A DNA stretch of 64,000 nucleotides from Asticcacaulis sp. SL142 (GTDB lineage Bacteria > Pseudomonadota > Alphaproteobacteria > Caulobacterales > Caulobacteraceae): the NCBI RefSeq assembly GCF_026625745.1, contig NZ_CP113061.1, positions 2,753,501 through 2,817,500 on the forward strand, given 5' to 3'. Positions 26,802-34,824 of this stretch are shown here, in pieces. Positions within the stretch are counted from its first letter, which is position 1. Each line of letters begins with the position of its first letter. The notes under the pieces were generated by a model that was given only the letters and a program-made list of their open reading frames with translations, searched no databases and was not told where the DNA came from. A program made the translations under genes and the position numbers.

Positions 26802-27206
26802 TCAGCTTTCGCCCGACAGGACGTAAGACGCCACGGTAATATATTTGCGGCCGGCTTCCTGGGCATGGAGCACGCAGGTCGATAATGGCTCATTCTTACG
26901 CAAAGAGGCCAGCTTGATCAGCATGGGCAGGTTGATGCCGGCAATGACCTCGGCCTTGGTTTGCTCCATGACGGAGATAGCCAGATTGGACGGGGTGCCG
27001 CCGAACATGTCGGTCAGCAGGATCACGCCATCACCCAGATCGTTGGCAAAGGTCGCCTCTAAAATATCCTGACGTCTGCGGGCCATATCGTCTTCAGGAC
27101 CGATACAGATTGCCGTTACGGCACTTTGCGGACCCACAACATGTTCCATGGCGGAAATGAACTCTTCCGCCAGCCTGCCGTGGGTTACGATCACAAGCCC
27201 GATCAT
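26802..27206 (-). CDS. PTS EIIA component, mannose family
   Basis: A 134-residue EIIA(Man)-type protein (PtsM/ManX-like). The phosphorylated His is in MIGLVIVTHGRLAEEF (residue 9), and LLTDMFGGTPSNLA is a family hallmark. No membrane components are nearby, so it is part of a regulatory phosphorelay. I start at the ATG at 27206; residues from the longer frame to 27311 are not homologous. Confidence 0.9.
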   Translation of the reverse strand: MIGLVIVTHGRLAEEFISAMEHVVGPQSAVTAICIGPEDDMARRRQDILEATFANDLGDGVILLTDMFGGTPSNLAISVMEQTKAEVIAGINLPMLIKLASLRKNEPLSTCVLHAQEAGRKYITVASYVLSGES

Positions 27207-27345
27207 AAAGACAACTTCCTCAAACCGATCCGTAAAATCCGGAACCGCTGTCATAGCCCTGATAGTCTTTGGGCCAAGACCGCTGATCTTAGCGGATTGT
27301 ATGCACTGCAAAAAGTCCTTTTACCTGTTTAGGCGTAAATTAGTC

Positions 27346-27798
27346 CTAATCCAAGCGAATTGAGGGTGCGCGGACGGTTTGTGTCAGGGATATAAGCAGT
27401 TTGGCCACACTTGACGCTTCCCTTGGGTTAAGTCTCAGGACCGGGATTTTCAGGCCAAGTATGTCGCTAAACTCCGGTTCGGGCAGGCGTTCGACAGCGG
27501 AATTTTGGCAGTGCACCGTAAGGCTGATGCGGCTGAAATGGCGGGTTCGCAAGGTAGTGATGCCGACGCCGCGCACTTCGATCCGGCCTTTGATGGTGTC
27601 AGGCGCCCCGGCATAGAGGTGGTCGCCAGATCGCCATAACACCGAATAATCGTCGCTGATCAGGGCGCACCCTTTAGATAAGGCGCGCAGGGCCAGATCG
27701 CTTTTCCCCACCCCGGACGGCCCGCTAATCAGCACGCCCTGCCAGGTGTCGCCGATCAGGCAACTGATGGAGGTGGCGTGAACAATAAGCTTACTCAT
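27346..27798 (-). CDS. hprK: HPr kinase/phosphorylase, short alphaproteobacterial form
   Basis: A 150-residue HprK made only of the C-terminal kinase domain, as in other alphaproteobacteria. Walker A is GPSGVGKSD (residues about 26-34), and the family segment IEVRGVGI, including the catalytic loop, follows. It phosphorylates HPr on Ser and links carbon and phosphate status to the ChvG/ChvI system. Its start overlaps the chvG stop (ATGA). The gap to the EIIA gene (27207-27345) contains no gene. Confidence 0.9.
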   Translation of the reverse strand: MSKLIVHATSISCLIGDTWQGVLISGPSGVGKSDLALRALSKGCALISDDYSVLWRSGDHLYAGAPDTIKGRIEVRGVGITTLRTRHFSRISLTVHCQNSAVERLPEPEFSDILGLKIPVLRLNPREASSVAKLLISLTQTVRAPSIRLD

Positions 27799-29351
27799 AA
27801 CGGGCCGTAGGTATTGGGCAGGGCCACCGTAAAGCGCGCGCCCGTGATATTACCGGCTTCGTCCTTGCGATTTTCGGCCCAGATGCGGCCATGGTGGGCG
27901 GCAATGATCTGACGTGAAATCGACAGCCCAAGGCCTGAATTGCGCCCAAACAGCGTGCCCTTGGGACGGGAGGTGTAAAAACGCTCGAAAATGGTTTCCA
28001 GATTGTCTTCGGGGATGCCGGGGCCTTCGTCATCTATGGTGATATGCAACGGCAAAGACGGATCCTGATGCGAATGGCCAAGGTGGATATGGACGGTGCT
28101 GCCGGGGGGGCTGAAGGAGCGGGCATTGTCGATCAGGTTGCGAAATACCTGCCCCAGCGGGCCTTCCCGCCCGATAACCCGCGACGATAACGACGTCAGG
28201 GCGCGGGTGAAAACCACCCTAACCGACGTGTCATCGTCGGGCGTATAGAGCGAGACGATATCTTCCATCAGGGCACCGATCTCAACCGGCTTGGGTGCAT
28301 CACGCGACAGCTCGGCATCAAGACGGGAGGCATTGGAAATGTCGGTGATAAGCCGGTCAAGGCGATGTACATCCTGATTGATGACGTTCATCAACCGTTC
28401 TTTGGCGCTGTCATCCTTGACCAGATTAAGGGTTTCCAGTGCCGACCGTATCGAGGTCAGGGGGTTTTTGATCTCATGGGACACGTCGGCGGCAAAGCGG
28501 TCAATCGCGTCCATGCGCTTGGACAGAGTATCGGTCATCGATTCCAGCGAGCGGGCCAGGGTGCCGATTTCGTCCTTACGCGTTTCAAGATCAGGCAGGG
28601 AAATAGCGCGAATCTGCTCCATGCGCACGCTGTCGGCGGCGGCGGACAGGCGCTGGATCGGACGGCTGACCAGCCAGTTGACCAGAAGCGCCGAAAACAA
28701 ACTGACCCCGACCGCCACCAGTATGAATGGTAGCATGGCCATGCGCTGGGCCGCCACGATGGCGTCAACATCGCCCGCCTCAAGGGTCAGCACCCCCAGC
28801 ACCATCTTAACGCGCCGGATCGGGATCGACACCGACACGACCTTTTTGCCGCTTTCGTTGAGGCGTACCGAGGTGACCTGCGTGCCGCCGAGGGCCAGCT
28901 TGACCTCATCGCTCAGTGCGGCCTGTGCTTTTTCAAGACTGTCGGTCTGAGCAGAGCGGTCAGGTGCGGCTTCACCACGGTCACGGGCCGGGGGCAAGGG
29001 CCGGACATCGACGCTCTCAGACACGACATAGCTGTCCGACAGGAGTTCGCCCTCGGCATTGAACAGGCGGGCGCGCTGTCCCTTGGGGATAAAACGGCTC
29101 AGGGCCAAATGAGCGCTGGAGGCCTCAAGATAGGGCTGGGGATCACCAACCGTCGCCACGACGGCGATGATTTCGGCCATAGTGTCGGCCTGCGCCGTCA
29201 GGGACTCTTTACGGTTTTCGACCAGCCCCTGCCGGAATTCGTTGAGCGCCAAAGCACCCACCACCAGCACCAGCAGCCCAAGCAAATTCAGCCCCAGAAC
29301 CAGCCGGCTGAGGCGTGAATTGCCAAAGGTGAATTTGAACCGGTTTGGCAT
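27795..29351 (-). CDS. chvG: Sensor histidine kinase ChvG/ExoS
   Basis: A 518-residue membrane histidine kinase. One transmembrane helix lies near residues 15-37 (LGLNLLGLLVLVVGALALN), followed by a periplasmic sensor domain and a second helix near 225-245, HAMP, the H-box VSHEIKNPLTS, the N-box RNLIDNARSF, and G-boxes DEGPGIPE and GLGLSISRQI. The start is the ATG at 29351; the longer frame to 29519 is inside chvI. ChvG responds to acid and envelope stress in related bacteria and signals to ChvI, encoded 19 bases upstream. Confidence 0.93.
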   Translation of the reverse strand: MPNRFKFTFGNSRLSRLVLGLNLLGLLVLVVGALALNEFRQGLVENRKESLTAQADTMAEIIAVVATVGDPQPYLEASSAHLALSRFIPKGQRARLFNAEGELLSDSYVVSESVDVRPLPPARDRGEAAPDRSAQTDSLEKAQAALSDEVKLALGGTQVTSVRLNESGKKVVSVSIPIRRVKMVLGVLTLEAGDVDAIVAAQRMAMLPFILVAVGVSLFSALLVNWLVSRPIQRLSAAADSVRMEQIRAISLPDLETRKDEIGTLARSLESMTDTLSKRMDAIDRFAADVSHEIKNPLTSIRSALETLNLVKDDSAKERLMNVINQDVHRLDRLITDISNASRLDAELSRDAPKPVEIGALMEDIVSLYTPDDDTSVRVVFTRALTSLSSRVIGREGPLGQVFRNLIDNARSFSPPGSTVHIHLGHSHQDPSLPLHITIDDEGPGIPEDNLETIFERFYTSRPKGTLFGRNSGLGLSISRQIIAAHHGRIWAENRKDEAGNITGARFTVALPNTYGPL

Positions 29352-29370
29352 CAAAGCCCCAGCCAAAGGG

Positions 29371-30081
29371 TTAAGCTTCTTTGTAGCGATAGCCCACGCC
29401 GTACAGGGTTTCGATCGAATCAAACTCATCATCGACCTGCCGGAATTTCTTGCGCATCCGCTTGACGTGGCTGTCGATGGTGCGGTCATCGACATATACC
29501 TGATCGTCATAGGCGGCATCCATCAGGTTGTCGCGGCTTTTGACAAAGCCCGGACGCTGAGCCAGAGCGTGCAGCAGCAGGAATTCGGTCACCGTCAGGC
29601 GCACCGGCTTGCCTTCCCAGGTACATTCGTGGCGGGCGGCGTCCATAACCAGCTTGCCGCGTTTCAGCGACTTGGCATTGAGCGCTTCGGTGACTTCCGG
29701 GGCTTCGCCCTGCTCGACAATGCCTGCACGACGCAGGACGGCCTTGACCCGCTCCAGCAGGAGACGTTGGGAGAAGGGCTTATGCATATAGTCGTCGGCA
29801 CCGAGGTTAAAGCCCAGCAGCTCATCAATCTCATCGTCCTTGGAGGTCAGGATGATGACCGGCAGGTTGGAGGTCGCGCGCAGGCGGCGCAGGACTTCCA
29901 TGCCGTCCATGCGCGGCATTTTCACGTCCAGAATCGCCAGATCAGGCGGGTCTTTTTCAAGTGCTGCCAGACCCGATGCGCCGTCATAATAGGCAGTGAT
30001 CGTGTGGCCACCGCTTTCCAGTGCCAAAGATACGGACGTTACGATATTCTCGTCATCATCCACCAAAGTGATCTTCGCCAT
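29371..30081 (-). CDS. chvI: Response regulator ChvI
   Basis: A 236-residue OmpR/PhoB-type regulator. The receiver domain has the acidic pocket (LVDDDEN), phospho-acceptor Asp in [11 protein letters not shown], Thr in ILTSKDD and Lys in HKPFSQR. The C-terminal winged helix includes [14 protein letters not shown] and [12 protein letters not shown], ending at the conserved GVGYRYKE. I start at the ATG at 30081, which begins the receiver domain. It leads the chvI-chvG-hprK cluster. The 225-base gap upstream (30082-30306) holds the divergent promoters and no visible gene. Confidence 0.94.
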   Translation of the reverse strand: MAKITLVDDDENIVTSVSLALESGGHTITAYYDGASGLAALEKDPPDLAILDVKMPRMDGMEVLRRLRATSNLPVIILTSKDDEIDELLGFNLGADDYMHKPFSQRLLLERVKAVLRRAGIVEQGEAPEVTEALNAKSLKRGKLVMDAARHECTWEGKPVRLTVTEFLLLHALAQRPGFVKSRDNLMDAAYDDQVYVDDRTIDSHVKRMRKKFRQVDDEFDSIETLYGVGYRYKEA

Positions 30082-30306
30082 GTCAGGTCTGTCTCCGCAA
30101 ATTATCTTAGTCGTCAATATGTGGCTGATAAGACTTTAATTCTAGTCTTTAAGTTGACCGCTTAAAGGTCTTAATCGGGCTATAAGTGGGCTTCAACCTT
30201 AATTTAACGTCATTTGTGTAAGGATTGTTATGAGTTAGAGCGCTTTTAATAGAGTGCGGCAACCAACAGCCCGTCAGAATGACGTGGTCACATTAAGGTC
30301 AGAAAT

Positions 30307-32022
30307 ATGTCCGGCGGTATCCATTACGAAGTGTTCGCGCGTAAAACGCCAGCCTCCGGCTGGGCGCTTCAGGGGGCGGTTGAAAACCGCGAGGCGGCGA
30401 TCGCCATGGCCGAAGACATGCTGGCGCAAAACCGCGCCGCCGCGGTCATGGTGACCAAAGAAGTCTTTTCTGAAAGTAGCGGCGAATTCAAAAGCTTCAC
30501 CGTGCTCAACAAGGGCGCGCCTGAACAAAAGAAAAAGGACCGCCCGACTCAGCCCGCCGAGAATATTTGCGGCAGTCCGCAGGAGCTATATACGGCCCAG
30601 GGCCGCGAAAAGGTGGCGCGTCTGCTTGAGGACTGGTTGCGGCGCTATAAGGTGACGGCTTTTGAAATGATGCACCGGCCTGATCTGGTGGAACGGTTTG
30701 AAGCCTCTAATAATGACGTGCAGCATGCCGCCCAAAAGCTGGCCGTCCCCGAAGCGCAGGAGACCGGCGCGTCGATCCATGAAATCATGCGACGCTGGAC
30801 GGCTTTGATCGATAAGGCGTGCACCCGCGTCATCAGTGATGGCCGCAAGAACCTGTTTCCCGATCTGACGCTGGACGGTCTGACCGCTCAGATCGATAAG
30901 ATCAACAGCCACCCTGAAAAGGCCTATGTGCTGGGTGGCGGTGTAGCGAAGTTAATGAAGGCGGCGACGACGCCTGCGGGCAAGCTGGAGGTTCTGCTGC
31001 CCTTTGTGCACCGGCTGGCTGAAAGTCGTGAAGGCTGGGGCTGGGCGGTTCAGGTGTTTGAAGCGCCGATCATGGAAATCTTTGCGGGCAAGACCGCACT
31101 GACCGACATTGTGGGGCAGGAGCTTGATCTGGGGTCGGGGCTTGCCATTCTGACGCGGCTGGTGGCCGGGCCGGAAGCGAAGATGGTCGCGAAAATTGAC
31201 CCGGTGGTGTCGCGTACCCTGCCGGAACTGACCGGGGTTCTGGCCGATATCCTCAAACTGATCGAAGCCGGTCATTTCAAGGCGCTTTCGGCCAGTATTT
31301 CCAAGCGCCTGCTGGTCGAACTGAAGAGCGTGCGTCGGCTGCGCCCGTCAAGCCCGGTGCTGGAGATTGAAACCCTGCGGGCGCTGGCGCTGGTCATGAC
31401 TGCGGCGGGCAAGGAGCAGACCCAGCGTGAGGATATTGCCGAAGCCTTTGCCGAGCGCTCCAAGACGCTGGTGTCCAGTGATTTCGTCGAAAGCCTGACC
31501 AAGGATACGGTCTCGGCTTTTGGTGAGATTGAGCGCCTGATCTGGTTGTGTGAAAATGTCGTCGGCTCCGCCAATAAGCGTCAGGCGGTGCGTTGGGTCA
31601 GCGGGTGTTTGACCGGCCACAGGTTTGAACGCGAAATCCGGGATGCGTCCAAATCGGCACCGACGCGGTTAAGCTTTCTGGCCGGACTGCAAAAGCGCCT
31701 GATCCGGGCAGAGCTGCCGGAAAAGGAAGCGCAGGAACTGCGGGATAAGCTGGGGGCGCTGGGGGCGTCGATTGCGTCCGAAGTCAATCTGATGATGCAC
31801 CTCACGCGGGTCGGCGGATCATCGATGCAGAAACTGACCCTGTTGCTGGGCTTTGCGGCCGGGCAATCGGCACCGCTTGGGCCGGTCAGTGACATGGCTA
31901 AGGCCGAGGTGATGAAGCTGCTGAAAAGCCCGGAAGCCCGCACGAACCTGATGAGTGATCCGGCCGCATTCATGCAGCTAAGGCCCCTGATGCAAGCCGC
32001 CGGTATTGGTGCGGCGGCGTAA
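30307..32022 (+). CDS. Conserved hypothetical protein, cytoplasmic, helical
   Basis: A 571-residue soluble protein I cannot assign to a characterised family. The first about 65 residues (HYEVFARKTPASGWALQGA onward) form a small alpha/beta module. After a Lys/Pro linker the remaining about 480 residues are predicted mostly alpha-helical and repetitive in character. No signal peptide or transmembrane segment is seen. It is divergent from chvI and ends before a strong terminator. Its composition and codon use match the core genes around it. Confidence 0.75.
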   Translation: MSGGIHYEVFARKTPASGWALQGAVENREAAIAMAEDMLAQNRAAAVMVTKEVFSESSGEFKSFTVLNKGAPEQKKKDRPTQPAENICGSPQELYTAQGREKVARLLEDWLRRYKVTAFEMMHRPDLVERFEASNNDVQHAAQKLAVPEAQETGASIHEIMRRWTALIDKACTRVISDGRKNLFPDLTLDGLTAQIDKINSHPEKAYVLGGGVAKLMKAATTPAGKLEVLLPFVHRLAESREGWGWAVQVFEAPIMEIFAGKTALTDIVGQELDLGSGLAILTRLVAGPEAKMVAKIDPVVSRTLPELTGVLADILKLIEAGHFKALSASISKRLLVELKSVRRLRPSSPVLEIETLRALALVMTAAGKEQTQREDIAEAFAERSKTLVSSDFVESLTKDTVSAFGEIERLIWLCENVVGSANKRQAVRWVSGCLTGHRFEREIRDASKSAPTRLSFLAGLQKRLIRAELPEKEAQELRDKLGALGASIASEVNLMMHLTRVGGSSMQKLTLLLGFAAGQSAPLGPVSDMAKAEVMKLLKSPEARTNLMSDPAAFMQLRPLMQAAGIGAAA

Positions 32023-32045
32023 GCTTCTCCCCATAAAGACAATAA

Positions 32046-32084
32046 AAAAGCCCGCCAAAAACTATCAAGTTTTGGCGGGCTTTT
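32046..32084. terminator. Bidirectional intrinsic terminator
   Basis: AAAAGCCCGCCAAAA pairs with TTTTGGCGGGCTTTT around a short loop, giving a 15-bp stem with T-runs on both strands. It separates the convergent 571-residue protein gene and the chemotaxis receptor gene. Confidence 0.9.
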
Positions 32085-32104
32085 CGTAAGCTATGTACTG
32101 GCTT

Positions 32105-33784
32105 TTAAGCGGCCCGCACTCTGGCGAGGAACGCGCTGACCTGATGGCGAAGCTGTTCGGCTTGCTCGGCCAGTTCCGATGAGGCGCTCAAGACCTGAGA
32201 CGCACCGGCGCCGGTTTCTTCGGCCATGCGGGCCACGCCGGTGATGTTGACGGTCACTTCGGTGGTGCCCATCGAGGCCTGATTGACGGCCTGAACGATC
32301 TCACTGGTCGCCGCACCCTGTTGCCCAACCGCCGCCGAAATGGTGGTGGAGGAGTCATTGACTTCGCGGATAGTGGCCGAAATATTTTCGATCGCCGTCA
32401 CCGCCTGCTTAGTGGTGCCCTGAATGGCCGCGATCTGCTGATTGATCTCTTCGGTGGCCTTGGCGGTTTGCTGCGCCAGTTGTTTGACTTCCGAGGCCAC
32501 AACGGCAAAGCCGCGACCCGCTTCGCCGGCACGGGCCGACTCGATAGTGGCATTGAGCGCCAGCAGGTTAGTCTGCTGAGCGATGGCGGAAATGATATCG
32601 ACGATACCCGTGATGCGGCCTGCGGCTTCCGACAACTCGTAGACGATGGCCATGGTCGTGTCGGCTTCGGTTACTGCTTCACGCGCTTTAACCAGTGAAT
32701 GATCGACCTGACGGCTGATTTCGGCGACGCTGGCACCCAGTTCTTCGGCCGAGCCGGCAACAGACGTGACGTTGGTGCCGGCTTCTTCGGCAGCGGCGGA
32801 CACTGAGGTCGCCTGAGCCGCAGATTCCTGTGCCGATGAGGTCAGTTGCTGGGCTGTGGCCTGCATTTCGGTGGCGGCGGCGGAGACCATCTCAACGATG
32901 CCACCGACGGCACCTTCGAATTGATCAGCCAGCTCAATCATGGCTTGCTTACGCTGATATTCGGAGTCTTCGCGGGCCTTGACGGCTTCGGCCTCTAATG
33001 CACGGGTGCGGATCATGCCGTCCTTAAAGACTTCGACGGCGGCGGCCATGTTGCCGATTTCGTTGGGTTCGCCGAGGTTGGGTATCTTAACTTCGGTGTT
33101 GCCGCCTGAAAGAGTGCGCATGGTGTCGGCCATCTTGCCGATCGGCGCGGAAATGGTGCGGATCATCACAAAGCCGATGGCGACTGACGCAGCGGCGGTG
33201 ATGCCCAGAGCGATCAGGATCAGGGTCGAGGCTTGCTTACCGAGGGCCATACTTGCCTGGGCGACAGCGCCGCCCTCTTTGGTTTGAAAGGCGCGGTTAT
33301 CCCGGACGGCTTTACGCAACAGTTGCGACTGATCCTGCATGTCATTCATATAGAAATTCATGGCCGTGGGGTCTTCGCTATCGACCATTTGAAGGAATTT
33401 GTCTGAGTTCGTGAAGTAGGTATCAAGCTGCTTCCTGATCTCGGCGGCCATTTGGGCTTCTTCACCCTCAGCGATCATGGGCTTGTAGGCATTCCAATCT
33501 TTTTCCAGCAACTCGCGCGACGCTATGGCCTTGGTGCGGGCTTCCTGAAATTCCGAACCGCTCGTATACAGCAACTGGCTTTGGCGCAGACGCATCTGCT
33601 CAAAATCCTGGGACATGTCGCCAAGGACATTGGCGCTTGGCAGCCAGTTCGATCCCAACTCATCTAGGGACGTATTGACGACGCCCAGGCGGTTGATCGA
33701 AAATATACCCAAGGCCGCAGTGCTTAAAAGGACGATGGCGAAGGCGGCGATAACACGCGCGCGAATGGTAAGACGGCTAAGCAT
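32105..33784 (-). CDS. Methyl-accepting chemotaxis protein
   Basis: A 559-residue transmembrane chemoreceptor. Transmembrane helix 1 is near residues 8-28, a four-helix-bundle ligand domain spans about 30-185, helix 2 about 187-208, then HAMP, and a cytoplasmic signalling domain. The CheA/CheW-binding hairpin tip is [20 protein letters not shown], followed by [15 protein letters not shown]. The ligand is unknown. There is no C-terminal CheR-tethering pentapeptide. Confidence 0.95.
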   Translation of the reverse strand: MLSRLTIRARVIAAFAIVLLSTAALGIFSINRLGVVNTSLDELGSNWLPSANVLGDMSQDFEQMRLRQSQLLYTSGSEFQEARTKAIASRELLEKDWNAYKPMIAEGEEAQMAAEIRKQLDTYFTNSDKFLQMVDSEDPTAMNFYMNDMQDQSQLLRKAVRDNRAFQTKEGGAVAQASMALGKQASTLILIALGITAAASVAIGFVMIRTISAPIGKMADTMRTLSGGNTEVKIPNLGEPNEIGNMAAAVEVFKDGMIRTRALEAEAVKAREDSEYQRKQAMIELADQFEGAVGGIVEMVSAAATEMQATAQQLTSSAQESAAQATSVSAAAEEAGTNVTSVAGSAEELGASVAEISRQVDHSLVKAREAVTEADTTMAIVYELSEAAGRITGIVDIISAIAQQTNLLALNATIESARAGEAGRGFAVVASEVKQLAQQTAKATEEINQQIAAIQGTTKQAVTAIENISATIREVNDSSTTISAAVGQQGAATSEIVQAVNQASMGTTEVTVNITGVARMAEETGAGASQVLSASSELAEQAEQLRHQVSAFLARVRAA

Positions 33785-33929
33785 GGGAATTCAAACCTTC
33801 ATCACAAAACAAATACACTGACCGGAAGGTGATATGCCACAGGCGTGGCTCAGCCTCCCACCGCTCCCGACGGTATGGTTAACTGAGTATGATAAATAAA
33901 GTCTGAACAGGGTTTACAAACGCTACGCA

Positions 33930-34337
33930 TCAGTTTTGGCGGAAATTGAGTTCCAGCAGGACGTTATTAGGGTCAGCGACAAATATCTGACGCAGATTAA
34001 TCGGTTTGACTTCGTTGGTGGCGTGGGTGAGGCCGCGCGAGGTTAGTCGCTCAACCATGTCGTCATAGCCTTCGCACTCAAAGGCGACATGGTGGATGGC
34101 GCCGGTTGGATCGCCGGGCACGACCTCGCGCGGGATGGTGTTGTCGGTGCCAAACAGGTTGAGGTGGATGATGGCGCGGTCTCCACTGTCATACAGCCAT
34201 TGCCGCAGGGACGGATCACGCTCAGGGGCGACCCGTGCCTCCAGCCCCAGCAGGTCATGATAAAACGCAATCGTGCCCGCCATATCGCGGGTCTGGATAT
34301 TGATGTGGTCAAGGCGTTTGACGGTGATGGCTGACAT
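33930..34337 (-). CDS. VOC-family (glyoxalase/dioxygenase superfamily) protein
   Basis: A 135-residue vicinal oxygen chelate protein of two beta-alpha-beta-beta-beta modules. Putative metal ligands are His in LDHINIQT, His in IHHVAFEC and Glu in VLLELNF near the C-terminus. The substrate is unknown; bleomycin-resistance, glyoxalase and fosfomycin-type enzymes share the fold. It is isolated, with its own short upstream region. Confidence 0.85.
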   Translation of the reverse strand: MSAITVKRLDHINIQTRDMAGTIAFYHDLLGLEARVAPERDPSLRQWLYDSGDRAIIHLNLFGTDNTIPREVVPGDPTGAIHHVAFECEGYDDMVERLTSRGLTHATNEVKPINLRQIFVADPNNVLLELNFRQN

Positions 34338-34454
34338 ATATGTTACAGTAGTTGCTCTAAGGTCACAGGGGTGTTAGGTTCGTTTGGAAAGGATTAATAC
34401 GATGATTCTGCCTGATTATCCCGCACGGACACCGGTGCATTAACGGGAGTAAAA

Positions 34455-34604
34455 ATGAAGAAGCCGCCCGGCCAGGCGGCCTCTTCTGGGGTGACAACTT
34501 TCACCGCTAAACGGCTAGTTTGTGACCGCACCACTAATCTAGCAATGTTTAGCAAGTTTTCAACCTCTTATCCGATTGGAGAAGCGGAATGGAAAGGCGC
34601 GTAA
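34455..34604 (+). CDS. Possible 49-residue small ORF
   Basis: An ATG preceded by GGGAG at 5-base spacing opens a 49-residue frame (MKKPPGQAASSGVTTF...). The first codons overlap a GCCGCC/GGCGGC hairpin, so the region may be a leader or RNA rather than a protein gene. It overlaps the next small ORF by 16 bases. I recognise no family. Confidence 0.3.
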   Translation: MKKPPGQAASSGVTTFTAKRLVCDRTTNLAMFSKFSTSYPIGEAEWKGA

Positions 34605-34681
34605 ATGTGCGTTCTTATTACCGCAGCCGGTATGGAAGAATCGAGTGTGTAATTAAGCACACTCGGCGCTGGCCGCGGTAG
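34589..34681 (+). CDS. Possible 30-residue basic small protein
   Basis: ATG with GGAG 7 bases upstream opens a 30-residue, Arg/Tyr-rich frame (ERRVNVRSYYRSRYGRIE...). Small basic proteins with repeated V-x-x-Y-x-R-S patterns are common in alphaproteobacteria, but I cannot confirm homology. The same bases also form a strong nested hairpin (34619-34680), so an RNA function is equally possible. Most of the 487-base gap (34338-34824) is accounted for by these two ORFs and the following terminator. Confidence 0.35.
   Translation: MERRVNVRSYYRSRYGRIECVIKHTRRWPR
34619..34680. other. Nested stem-loop, candidate structured RNA
   Basis: Outer arms TACCGCAGCC and GGCCGCGGTA pair over 10 positions with one mismatch. 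An inner perfect 8-bp stem (CGAGTGTG with CACACTCG) closes an 8-base loop. It lies 60 bases before the shared terminator. Confidence 0.4.
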
Positions 34682-34743
34682 GGTTTCAAGCAATTCGTTT
34701 AGTCTTAATGGCAATGTGCGTTAAGATTTTGTAGTAACAAAAG

Positions 34744-34770
34744 GGCCGCAAGGGTATGTCCATTGCGGCC
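34744..34770. terminator. Intrinsic terminator downstream of polA
   Basis: GGCCGCAA and TTGCGGCC form an 8-bp stem with an 11-base loop, flanked by AAAAG on the left and TTTTC on the right. It can terminate polA from the right and any small transcript from the left. Confidence 0.75.
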
Positions 34771-34824
34771 TTTTCTTCCGGCCCAAAGTACACTGAGCGG
34801 TAGCGAAGGACTTTGGGGCGAGGC

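Noticed and set aside
34427-34440. GGACACCGGTGCAT resembling the pectin operator
   Set aside because: Only 10 of 14 positions match, the symmetry is broken, and no pectin gene is nearby.
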